DNA from: Enchytraeus crypticus
Lineage: Eukaryota; Annelida; Clitellata; Enchytraeida; Enchytraeidae
Assembly: GCA_905160935.1 (NCBI GenBank)
Contig: CAJHZI010000428.1
Span: forward strand, 255,001-319,000
Direction: 5' to 3'
Length of the DNA: 64,000 bases
Made by a program: the position numbers and the translations under genes. Numbering within the stretch: the stretch's first letter is position 1; each line of letters opens with the position of its first letter. The notes below the pieces were generated by a model. It had not been told where the DNA came from and searched no databases. It saw nothing but the letters and a program-made list of their open reading frames with translations. Shown here one piece after another: positions 36,395 through 47,306 of the stretch.

Positions 36395-36965
36395 CTCCAG
36401 GATGAAGCAGCTGTCAGTGGTGGGCTACAATATTGCAGCTGATAGCTGTAGACTCCTGGGTGAAGCAGCTGTCAGTGGTGGACTTCAATATTGCAGCTGA
36501 TAGCTGTGGACTTCTGGGTGAAGCAGATAACAGCTGTGGACTTCTGGGTGAATCAGCTAACAGCTGTAGATTAATGGGTGAATCAGCTAACAGCTGTAGA
36601 CTAATGGGTGATTCAGCTAACAGCTGTAGACTAATGGGTGAATCAGCTAACAGCTGTAGACTAATGGGTGATTCAGCTAACAGCTGTAGACTAATGGGTG
36701 AAGCAGCTAACAGCTGTAGACTAATGGGTGAAGTAGCTGACAAATGTGGACCTCTGGATGAAGCAGCTGACAGCTGTGAAAGCAGCGGATAGCTGTGGAA
36801 GCAGCTGATAGACCCCAGGATGAAGCAACTGACAGCTGTGGAAGAAGCTGGCAGCTGTAGACCCCAGGATGAAGCAGCTGAGAGCTGTGGAAGCAGCTGG
36901 CAGCTGTAGACCCCTGGATGAAGCAGCTGACAGCTGTAGAAGCAGCTGAGAGCTGTGGAAGCAGC
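36395..36965. repeat. 30-bp repeat rich in CAGCTG
   Basis: About 15 to 20 units, mostly CAGCTAACAGCTGTAGACTA plus ATGGGTGATT, drifting at both ends. A 17-bp variant (TGCTTACAGCTGCTCAC) covers 36040-36160. Open frames on both strands arise from the 30-bp period and are not taken as genes. Confidence 0.88.
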
Positions 36966-37624
36966 TGGCTGGAGGAGAGCATCTGATTACACTAGAGACA
37001 GGGTGAACGCATGCCTCGACCAGTCTGCAGTGACTGTGTGAGGTTGTGCGTGTAAATACTAAGCTGTCTTGTTCTTGTAATAATTATGCCTAGAGGTTGC
37101 CAAATTGTCCGCTAACCCTTTAGACAAGTAACTTAACGCTGCAATAGATGTAATGAATGTCACAGATGTAGCAGAAGTAATAGTTTTAATAGAAGTAATC
37201 CAGGAAATAAATGTTATACATGTAATGGTGCTAGACTGTGTAGTGTAGGTTTTAATTAACAGTCAGATAAAAACACCTAATGTTAGCGTTAGTTTTCTCG
37301 CTCTAAAGTTACTTCAGTGACGGGAGAGACAAGGATACGTCTAGAAATTTATAAATTTCAAATGCACAAAATCTAAAAGCCGGTAAAGCTAATGTTAATG
37401 TCAGTTTCCCCACTTAAAAGCCATAATTTAAACTTAACAATAATAATTTAGACTTTTTAGACAGCGATAAATTTAGACCGCACAAGCAAACATGTCCAAC
37501 ATTATCCAAATGAAAACTAAGATATTGAAAATTGGTGGAAGACCAGGTTATGGATGTTCTGCTAACCCATGCGCGCTCTTCTCGAAAATAGGCTCAAGGT
37601 ACACACTCTCGCTATAATGTGCAG

Positions 37625-37855
37625 AATCATCATCATCATCATCTTCCCTTAAATCCCAGTTTAACCAGGATCGGGATACGAATAGACTTATCCATTCGTT
37701 TAAGTTTTGTGGCAATTACTGGAGCCTAGGCGCTCACCAATCGAATGCCCTTTCTGACGTTGGTATGAATGTTAGTGCGTTAGTCGCCTTCTACGACACG
37801 TGCAGTCACCGGTTGGACAAATCCTTCAAACGACCTGGACCCAACACGGGGAAAA
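37625..37855 (+). repeat. Dispersed repeat family C
   Basis: (ATC)n head, TCTTCCCTTAAATCCCAGTT, TAACCAGGATCGGGATACGA, GAGCCTAGGCGCTCACCAAT, TCGCCTTCTACGACACGTGC, ending GACCCAACACGGGGA. Other copies: 5205-5525 (-), 11195-11400, 19135-19190, 19875-19980, 23398-23550 (-), 35235-35480, 46550-46612, 48205-48245 (-). Confidence 0.75.
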
Positions 37856-38318
37856 TAATGTGCAGAATCAGCTTCAAATAATCAAAACTAGCAAAATATG
37901 GTTTTATTACTCTGAGAAACCACTTCTCTCATGTAGGCCTAAGTTAAAACGTTAGCTTAGAAGTGATCTGAGGTTATTTCTCGTTGCCTTACAACCTCAG
38001 CGATCAGTTGTCTACTGCGAAATACGTGCAGTTATCTGCAAGTTAGAAGTTTTGAATTGTTATTATAATCAAATACTCATAATATAAATGAATGTATTAC
38101 CTTAAGGTTGATCGAGATAAATAGATATTCAACGATAGATAAGCATTCATTTTAACTGACTGTACATGTGCAATAATAAACTCTAATAAACTGTAGCTTA
38201 AAATTATCGTACGGCTGTTGTTGTTGTTGTGGTTGCGGCCTAGCAGTGACATTAACGTTAAACCGCCCATCACAGCCTAGCAGTATCTGTTTATTTAAAC
38301 CTCTTTCAGTGTATCATC

Positions 38319-40086
38319 ATGGACGGAGCTAAAAGAAATGGAGCGGTAAGATTTTATCGTTATTTATATCGTTTTATATAGCACTTAGTAACTTATTAGT
38401 AACTTATTAAAGTTTAATAACTTTCTCCTAATTAAGTAAAAAAGTAAACACGAACTATAATGAATGATTAACTATGTCGGTATCTATCACTTTTAATACT
38501 ACATGTTATATCCGTTAGGTAATTTAGACTACTTTCCGTGTAACCAGTCCAGTGAATGTTCGAGATTATATTCCCAGATCAGCACGGTTGGGATTAGAAC
38601 CCACGAGGGTTCAATTTACCTCAGGATCAGTCATTTAAAACTTCATGACGTTAACCCTAAGCTATTAAGACATTCAAGACATTCTACGGTGTTAGTATAG
38701 AAGCAGTAACAGAGTACAGTGTTCATATGAAAGTACTAAACGGTCTTAAAGATCGGATCCATGGTGCTAAATAGGGTTGGATGTAAATGGAAGTTTATTA
38801 AACTGAGGAAGAAATGACACGAACAAGTTACAAAGCTTATATACTTTAAGATTTGGAAAACTGAGTATGGAATTTAAGAAAAATGTTTAGTAACGGTATT
38901 CAATTACAAGCACATCTTAGAGGAATATTATAATACGCGTCTTTTTGTAAATAATTTTTATTTCGCTCTAATCTTTCATTCGTAACTATTTATATTGAAA
39001 TGAATTCCGCTCGCTGATAAAAATTAAAGTCTATTAAAAGAGGTCATAGAAGGTAGAATGGAAGGAAAAAGAGGCAGGGGCAGGCCGAGATTAGGTATGT
39101 TAGATGATTAAGGACCCACTCATATGTGGAAATGAAGAGGAAGCGGATGACGCAGAAGAGTGGAGGCGTTGTATACCATGGACCTGCCAGTAGGCAGTGA
39201 ACTAAGAGAGAGATATAATTAAGAAGGAGTACAGACACCGAGGTGCAAGCTTGAAAGCTGCATGTGTGGAAGGTTTAGCAGTATAGAAGCTAATTGAATG
39301 TAGTTTAAGTGCTCTTGCTTGGTTGCTACTAATCTTCAGAATCCTGGATGATCGGTTACAGTTTTCTGCAATTCTCTTTACTTAGTTAATATTCTGTTCA
39401 TAAACAATCACGACCTGTGCTATGTATAAACATATCAGTCAATCAGTCAGTCAGTCAGGCGATAAGCAATCTAAATCACCGCTCCTCGGTGCTCGATGTT
39501 GTCGATTTATATGAGGCAGCAATTACTCTAGACTATGAATTTATCCCCTGCTGTGCCCGGGTAGCCATCGAATAGGCCAACTGTTAACTGCACGTAATAG
39601 TTAACCAAGCACGAAACAGATAACTGCAGAGCTAAACCACTTCAGAAACCATATTTTCCAAATATAAAAGCTACATTAAGGTTCGTTAACTTAAAGGCGC
39701 AACCTTTGTGATTAGATCAAATTTTTGATCAATGTATTGCTCTGACTGAGTGCGCAAGCATACAGTGAGTAGGAATTTGTAACTTGTCTCTGCCGCTTGC
39801 AATTTGATAGAACATGGATTAACTAGATTAATTCTCAATAAAAAAATTGAATGTCTCAATAGCGCAATGGTTAAAGGTGTAGATAACGTCATGAAGTTTT
39901 AAATGACAGACCCTGAGGTGTATCGAACTCTCGTGGGTTCGAATCCCAGCCGCGCTGATCTGAGAGTAAAATCTTGGACATTCACTGGACTGGCTACAGG
40001 AAAATGGATTAAATTGCCTAACGGATATAACATGTGGTATTAGAAGTGATAGATATCAACATAGTTGATCATTTCACTATAATGTG

Positions 40087-40146
<60 letters not shown>

Positions 40147-40179
40147 GGGAAAGAGTCATATAGGCCTACTGCAGATAAT

Positions 40180-40251
<72 letters not shown>

Positions 40252-40308
40252 CTATATTTACAGTATACATTATATATATGTATATTATAGAGGCCTATAT
40301 ATATATAC

Positions 40309-40347
<39 letters not shown>

Positions 40348-40349
40348 TG

Positions 40350-40390
<41 letters not shown>

Positions 40391-43247
40391 CACACACCAC
40401 ACGACCGGAGCGGCATCGTCTGTTGATGAAGAGGTTCGGAGGAAAGAACGTCGTTATGAAAAACATAAAACTATATTTATTAATTCTCATAGAGGCTTTA
40501 TGTATTCGGGCTTCCTTCAAACTTTTATTCGATATTTTTCTTTCAGTTTATTGACAAATTGCAATTATTTCGCTTTATACAGTAGATTGCTAGTCCACTG
40601 CTTCAGAAGAAGCCTAGATAAGCTACTGTTGATTCAATGAACTTATTTAGGCCTATTAATTTCCTTATACAAATTAATACGACATAGGCCTATATGTATT
40701 TATGTATTGAAGGATTTAATCATGCCTTGGTATCTTACCGACTGTGTACTTGACATGTTTGCTTATTTGATTGATTGATTGCTGCATTTTTTATTCTATG
40801 GATGAACGAATGAACGAATGATTGATTAATTGATTGGTTGGTTGATTGATTGATTGACTAATTGATTGACTGACTAATTTACTGATTTACTGATCAATTG
40901 ATTGACTGATTGATGGATTGATTGATTGATTAATTAATTGATTTATTTATTTATTTATTAACTGATTTATTGATTTATTAATTTTTTGATTGACCGATTG
41001 ATCGATCAATTAATTGACTGTTTGATTGATTGATTGTTTGATTGATCGCTCGATCGATTGATTGATTGACTGACTGATCGATTAATCGACTGATTGATTG
41101 ATATTGCAGAGAGAATGTATCAGCATTCACCTGGGACAGGCCGGGGTTCAGATAGGCAATGCATGCTGGGAGCTCTACTGTCTGGAGCACGGTATACAGC
41201 CTGATGGACATCTCTCCCAGTCCCGCCAGGCTGCAGCCACCAACCAGTACGAGGAATCCTTCTCCACCTTCTTCAACGAGACTGACTCAGGCAAGAGGGT
41301 GCCCAGAGCAATCTTTGTCGATCTTGAGCCGACCGTCGTGGGTGCGTAAAGCTGTAAACCAAAGTTTAACTTCTGTTTCAGTTTTCTTTCACAATCTATT
41401 CACCCAAACGATCTGAAAAGTACATGTGCTGAAAAGTAAGAAAAAAGATCCTAAACGGTGCCGGTCCGGTGTCACCGGTGATCAAAACACAGTCAGGCAA
41501 GATGAAATAAATCTATGGTGGGAAGGGATGTGTTTTCAATCCATACTACAAAAGTGAAAATAGCAAAACATGAGAGGAAATCAGGAGGCATATTATTCCA
41601 AATTGTAAGAAAAGACAAATAAGAAATAAGGATTTTTCAAAATTTATCTAAGATCAGTTTATTTGCTTAATAAAAACTTTCAATATATAAATATTTAGGT
41701 CAAATATAAGGATTTGATACTTAAATCCAAATTTAACTTCAATTAAATTTAGTTTATGCAAAGTTTACTTCATTTTTTATTTCAGTATATTCATTTTTTA
41801 TTATTTTTTAATGATACTTAGTTTATATAATTAATAATTTAATGAAAATATTCAGTGATTATCAATAGCTATTGATTGATTGATTTTGGATGATTGATCG
41901 ATTGATTGATTCAGACGAGATACGCACAGGAACCTACAAGCAGCTTTTCCACCCGGAGCAGATGATAACTGGAAAACAGGACGCTGCCAACAACTATGCC
42001 AGGGGTCACTACACTATCGGCAAAGAGGTCGTTGACCTCGTTCTCGACCGAATCCGCAAGTTATCCGACCACTGCATAGGACTGCAGGGGTTTCTGGTTT
42101 TCCACAGTTTCGGCGGCGGAACCGGATCTGGATTCACGTCCCTGTTGATGGAAAGACTGAGCGTCGAGTATCCGAAGAAAGCGAAGCTGGAGTTTTCAGT
42201 TTACCCCGCTCCACGGGTTTCGACGGCCGTGGTGGAGCCGTATAACTCAATCCTGACGACACACACTACCCTAGAGCATTCTGATTGCGCCTTCATGGTC
42301 GATAATGAGGCGATATTCGACATCTGCACCAGGCAGCTTGGCGTGGAGAGACCTTCCTACAGCAACCTTAACCGTCTCATCGCTCAGGTTCAGTCAAATA
42401 CCGTTCTGTCGTCCATTGTAACGTCGAGCTTCTTGTTCGATAAAATTCTCACATTGCAAGGCGTATTCCTAATTAGACCACGTCGTTGTATGTTGCCTTT
42501 GACATCTGGCAATAGAATCTCTTTAAGAAAATTGCTAGATTTGTTTAAATTGTAAAGAATTTTAATTTATTTAACTCCTGTAATAAATCAAATGTTCATA
42601 TTTTTAGAAATCATTGGAATCAAATTAACACATAACTGTCAATACACAAACAGCCACATATACAAAATTACTAGCAAATTAATAATAATAATAATAATAA
42701 TAACAATAATAATAATAATAATAAAGGTTTAACGTCCGTTTCCTCATCCAGGGATGATATCAGGGACGTTAAATTAGGTAATCGTTTGTGTATATATCTA
42801 CGACATTATGTTCACAGGTCGTCAGCTCCATCACAGCATCGCTGCGCTTTGACGGGGCTTTGAACGTCGACCTGACGGAGTTCCAGACAAACCTGGTACC
42901 CTATCCCCGCATCCACTTCCCCCTAACGACCTACGCCCCCGTCCTGTCGGCGGAGAAAGCCTATCACGAGCAGAACACTGTGGCAGAGATCACCAACAGC
43001 TGCTTCGAGCCTGCCTATCAGATGGTTAAGTGCGACCCTCGCAGAGGTATGGTCAATCAATCAATAGAAATCAATCGATGAATCTATCGAAAGATTAATC
43101 AATTTGACCAAGCAGTCAAGCCATAGCAAGCAAGTGATGAATCAATGGAATTCAACAATTAATCAACTGATGAATCAATCAATCAGACGATTAATCAATT
43201 GATCAATCAATCAATCTATATATGTCAATTAATTTTCTATCTGCACT

Positions 43248-43337
<90 letters not shown>

Positions 43338-44348
43338 TCACCTTCTATTAAGCATCTAAAGCATTAGTTTAACGTCATTTTCCGCCTCTAAATAACGTCA
43401 AGGACTGGATCTGACTACTGATCACCTGTTCCCTTAATTACTGAAAATGTTGCCATAGTAACATATTTGTAGGCCTATATGAATTTTGTAAATAAACTTA
43501 TAATAATAATAATATAATAATAATAATAATATAGTAATAATAATGTTCTCTATTAATATTATTATTTAATATTTATATTTATCTCTTTTAATTATAATAA
43601 TAATAATAATAATGGTTTAACAGACGCACCTGAGATATCAAGGCTATATAGCTTAATTATATCTAATTATATTAACACAACCTTACATAATCCTTAAAGC
43701 AAATACCAGATTGAATGATTGATTGATTGATCGATCGATCGATCGATCGATCGATCGATTGATTGATTGATAGATAGATAGATAGATAGATAGATTGATT
43801 AATTTTTTAATTGATTGTTTAATTGATTTATTTACTTATTGATTGATCGACTGACGGATCGATTGACTGATTGACTGATCGATTGACTGATTGATTGATC
43901 GATTGATTGACTGACAGGTAAATACATGGCCTGTTGTCTGCTGTACCGAGGCGATGTTGTACCCAAGGACGTAAACAACGCTATCGCAAGCATCAAAGCA
44001 AAGCGCAACATTCAGTTCGTGGACTGGTGCCCCACCGGCTTTAAGGTGGGAATAAACTACCAACCACCCACCGTCGTTCCAGGTGCCGACCAAGCCAAGG
44101 TACCACGTGCTGTCTGCATGCTCAGCAACACAACGGCTGTGGCCGAGGCTTGGGCGCGTCTAGATCACAAGTTTGACCTGCTCTTCTCTAAGAGAGCCTT
44201 TGTTCACTGGTACGTGGGGGAAGGCATGGAGGAGGGTGAGTTCTCGGAGGCTAGGGAGGACCTGGCGGCCCTGGAGAAGGACTACGAGGAGGTGGCAGTG
44301 GACTCCGTGGTCGAGGAAGGGTCCGTTGCAGAGAGCGCCGAGCATTGA
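38319..44348 (+). CDS. TUBA: Divergent alpha-tubulin, probably 5 exons
   Basis: Alpha subunit of the microtubule heterodimer. Firm exons: 41110-41341, 41915-42387, 42818-43046, 43918-44348 (stop TGA), giving 454 codons from [20 protein letters not shown]. Motifs: GGGTGSG (GTP phosphate loop), [12 protein letters not shown], and [15 protein letters not shown]-like segment carrying the alpha-specific catalytic Glu254 equivalent. Exon 2 starts at Arg2, as in many alpha-tubulin genes where ATG stands before an intron. The best candidate first exon, 38319-38345 with donor GTAAGA, would give a nine-residue lead MDGAKRNGA and is uncertain. Oddities: the K40 loop reads [15 protein letters not shown], lacking the acetylated lysine and about three residues longer. 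The C-terminus ends AESAEH with no terminal tyrosine. It is thus a divergent isotype, not a canonical one. Confidence 0.93.
38455..38690 (-). mobile_element. tRNA-derived SINE-D
   Basis: Reverse copy of a second SINE. Key blocks: GGGATTAGAACCCACGAGGG (box B complement), TTTAAAACTTCATGACGTTA and TATCTATCACTTTTAATAC. Lies in the presumed first intron of alpha-tubulin. Confidence 0.78.
39045..39215 (+). mobile_element. LINE-B 3' end
   Basis: Forward copy: GGCAGGGGCAGGCCGAGATT, then GTATACCATGGACCTGCCAG and ACTAAGAGAG. Lies in the long presumed first intron of alpha-tubulin. Confidence 0.75.
39850..40145 (+). mobile_element. SINE-D with (ATT)n tail
   Basis: AATGTCTCAATAGCGCAATG (box A-like), GTGGGTTCGAATCCCAGCCG (box B), GCCTAACGGATATAACATGT, GATAGATATCAACATAGTTG, then (ATT)n at 40089-40145. 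The fullest copy. Confidence 0.82.
40193..40390. repeat. (TA)n microsatellite
   Basis: About 200 bp of TA with short interruptions, next to the SINE-D tail. Similar TA tracts: 30005-30037, 34650-34895, 43250-43335. Confidence 0.95.
42675..42772 (-). mobile_element. LINE-A 3' tail in alpha-tubulin intron 3
   Basis: (AAT)n, AAAGGTTTAACGTCCGTTTC and ATGATATCAGGGACGTTAAA; a short, reverse, 5'-truncated copy. A separate LINE-A internal fragment is at about 41395-41500 in intron 2. Confidence 0.78.
43040..43917 (+). repeat. Alpha-tubulin intron 4: (TCAA)n, (TA)n, (TTGA)n
   Basis: From the donor at 43047 the intron has TCAATCAATCAAT-type repeats to 43215, (TA)n at 43250-43335, then GATC/GATA/TTGA repeats at 43710-43917 up to the CTGACAG acceptor. 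The two ends are complementary to each other. Confidence 0.88.
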
Positions 44349-44434
44349 TTGATCGATGTAGTGCTCGATGATAAAATAATGGGCACTTAGGTGTTAGGTT
44401 CATGGCAGAGTTTTTTGAAGATCTTTCTTGTCAC

Positions 44435-44625
44435 TCTTCAGTGCACTGCCTAGTGGCAGGTTCAAGGTACATATTTATACTCAAAGTTTGCTTTCTCGCT
44501 CCATATGAGCACTCCTTAGATCAACAAGTTAATCCCTTCACAAAGTCCATGCCTTATCCATAGCTTATGTAGCCTATAGCTTGGGAAAAGTGTGGCTTCT
44601 GAGGTGGTTTCCCGTTGCCTATTTG
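44435..44625 (+). repeat. Family B copy, partial
   Basis: TCAGTGCACTGCCTAGTGGC to GAGGTGGTTTCCCGTTGCCT, in the presumed 3'UTR of alpha-tubulin. Confidence 0.72.
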
Positions 44626-44695
44626 AAGATAGTGATTAATATTAATTGCGAGGTAGATGAGTAATTTCGAGGAGAAATGAGTCGATGTGAAAACG

Positions 44696-44701
44696 AATAA
44701 A
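44696..44701 (+). terminator. Candidate polyadenylation signal of the alpha-tubulin gene
   Basis: AATAAA about 350 nt after the tubulin stop. A family B repeat (44435-44625) lies between. Position is plausible but nothing else supports it. Confidence 0.35.
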
Positions 44702-44731
44702 GTGTTTAACATAATTATAATTACTCTGTTC

Positions 44732-44940
44732 AATAGAATGTCTTAGTAGCGTAGGGGTAACGTCATGAACTTTTAAATGACAGATTCTGAGGTGCAATGA
44801 ACCCTCGTGGGTTCGAATCCCAGCCGTGCTGATCCAAGGGTAAAATCTTGGACATTGACTGGACTGGTTACACGGAAAATGGTCTAAATTGCCTAACGGT
44901 TTAAACATGTGGTAGTAAGTGATAGATATCAACATGGTTG
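44732..44940 (+). mobile_element. SINE-D copy
   Basis: AATGTCTTAGTAGCGTAGGG, GTGGGTTCGAATCCCAGCCG and GTGATAGATATCAACATGGT, downstream of the alpha-tubulin stop. Confidence 0.8.
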
Positions 44941-45184
44941 CGTGAGGACCAGAAGTTAAAACCTCTCAGGCTGATTGATTGATTGATTTAGCATGATGGC
45001 GGGAACGTGACTATATGAACTTGAGAGGATTATAATAAATTATGCAAAAAATTCCCTGTTAGGTGTAGACTCTAGTTCCACTTAAACCTTACGATCTCGC
45101 TCATTAATGATCAGACTAAATTTATGCTTCCACGCAATGCAATGTATGTGTTCTCGTGCTATATTTGATCTACATGTATGCTTA

Positions 45185-45370
45185 CATGTAATTAGTTATC
45201 ATGTTTAATTCAGGCTTACATGTAATTACTTATGAAAGCTTACACGTCATTAGTTATCTGGGTTAACTTAATGCAAGCTAGCAAGTAATTAGTTGTGTAG
45301 TTTAATTCAGGCTTACATGTAATTCAGTTATCAAGGCTAATTCACACTTACATATACTTACTTACCTATA
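45185..45370. repeat. Irregular repeat of about 30-35 bp
   Basis: About five units around GCTTACATGTAATTAGTTAT and GTTTAATTCAG. Confidence 0.75.
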
Positions 45371-45534
45371 ACTATGCTCGTCAATGACAACAACAAGCAC
45401 TATTTAGCCAAATCCAAGCTGATGAGCAAGAAATGGCCCAAAACGGTGCAAAACTCAAAATTCAGAAAACCAGTTCAACGAAGTTATTACTTAGAACACT
45501 GATGTATCATACTTTCTCACAGTTCGGGCTGAGA

Positions 45535-45645
45535 CGGTGGCTTGTTGGGAAGTTGTTCGACAATGCATCAGTAGGTGCAGGGTTCAAATCCAGTGCTCTC
45601 CCCGTCACTGACATACTGTTCGAGCAGAAAACTGACGTTAAACTC
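45535..45645 (+). mobile_element. SINE-A copy, diverged
   Basis: GGGTTCAAATCCAGTGCTCT, CCGTCACTGACAT and AAACTGACGTTAAAC; 5' part altered. Confidence 0.7.
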
Positions 45646-46246
45646 GGCTTTTATATCAGCAATAGTGCCTCTTAACAACACACAAAGCTGTGTGGTTGTG
45701 GTTCAGTTTTCACTTACACATTTGATATCATGTTTGTATTTGTATTCGTAGTGTGAACTAAATGTATCGCTATGTCGCTTTCAATGTATGCCTATCACTT
45801 GCTATATATGTCTGTAAATATCTGTGTGTGTGTGTGTGTGTGTGTGTGTATTAATGTCATACAAGTTGTCCTTAACCACTGTAATAGTCTGTATTCAATA
45901 AAACCACTACAAACGTTGCCTAGGACTTCCTCCTCTTCTCAACCAGTGAAGAGCTCAATGCAGTGAAATACAGGCCTTCATGGGATAAGAGAACGACTCT
46001 AAAAACTGTAGGGTACGTCAAGGGTGATGAGAGGCATTTAAAAGACTCATATAAGATCATTGGTTCTGCTAGCACAAAATAATACCAGTTCATCTTCCCC
46101 GCACAGCTACTATCTTCCTCAACACACCCTCGATCAATCAATTGTTTTCTCAAGTTTTGATTTTAAATTATTTTCTCATGAACATCTCAATACCTGCGTT
46201 ATTCGCCTCTTACAGAAAACTGTAACCATGGGATGTACCTATAGAG

Positions 46247-46370
46247 GCGGCGCCAGTGGCAACGTCGGTAAGATACTCGACTGCGGATCAGTATGTGCGG
46301 GGTTCAAATCCTGGGCTCGCCCGTCACAGACATCGCTTTCGAGTGAGGAAACTGACGTTAACACTAGCTT
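46247..46370 (+). mobile_element. SINE-A copy
   Basis: GCGCCAGTGGCAACGTCGGT, GGGGTTCAAATCCTGGGCTC and GAGGAAACTGACGTTAACAC. Confidence 0.82.
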
Positions 46371-47137
46371 TTTTTAGCTATTTTATTAGAGACAGAACAT
46401 ATGTTACTCTCAGTAGCTCTGAACCCAGGAAGTCTCAGGCACATTTGTAAGCCTACAGGCTTAAGTATTAACATTTATTATCATGCTCTGAACAAGAACG
46501 TTTCAATTTTGCTATAGAGTTAGCAGGTATGCACAAACTTAGCATATTCATCATCATCATCTTCCCTTAAATCCCAGTTTAACTAGGGTTGGGATAAGAT
46601 TAGACTTTGCATACTAATTATGCAACAGAAATTATTCGTGCACCAGTAGCACAAATTCAACAGTTTTTCACTCTGAGCACAGAATTTAACACGGGTGTGA
46701 GTCTTTAATGGATGATACCTTTTGTCTAATGCAATGTTTCATAAATACATTATTTCTCACAAGCCAGCACAACAAATTCAGAGATATTTGTTATGTTGAC
46801 TTGTTAGAAATTATAACATATTTTTAAATGATAACACAAGTTGCACATTTTCTAGAAAACAACGAAGAGAAAGTAGCTTCAGACTCCTGTCAAACATTTC
46901 ACACCAGCTTGTGGACAACACTTTTCTCAACACACAATATATTTATGATTCAATCAACGTATCTGTACAAACTTTATAACAAAACTGCGCCAGTAGCGAC
47001 CACAGAGACTACATTTGTAACCGTTATAAGAGTAAGCGCAGTTAACATCCACAACTATATAGTTATAGCAAAACTATAATTACACACTTGTACTATCAGG
47101 TTATAAATTAATAGTAATCTGTGCTTCTGACATCTGA

Positions 47138-47200
47138 CGTCCCTGACATTGCCTTATGGCGAGGAACCGGACGCTAAATTCTTATTGATTCTTCATTGAT
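47138..47200 (+). mobile_element. Short LINE-A-related element with TTGA-type tail
   Basis: GACGTCCCTGACATTGCCTT, GGCGAGGAACCGGACGCTAA and ATTCTTATTGATTC; nearly identical to 14383-14440. Lies just downstream of the PSMD8 3' end. Confidence 0.7.
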
Positions 47201-47306
47201 GGTAACTACAAAATACAAGTTGACAACAGCACAGTTGTAACTATCCAATGACTACAGCTCTCCTACAGTCCTTAGACCAGTCTCCTAGAGAACATGCTAG
47301 AAGCTT

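Larger units (their letters stand above)
31189..38318. other. Intergenic, repeat-dominated
   Basis: G-rich GGTGGGAGGGTGGCA-like repeats at 31630-31790, LINE-B 3' end, the palindrome at 32395, minisatellites at 33750, 34440 and 36395, and two family C copies. No host exon recognised. Confidence 0.55.

Noticed and set aside
36414-36982. Proteins with 10-residue repeats on both strands
   Set aside because: The 30-bp period keeps all frames open; drift between units does not favour synonymous change.
39850-40085. Functional tRNA gene
   Set aside because: Box A and box B are present but no cloverleaf with paired acceptor arms; dispersed copies with a 3' tail show a SINE.
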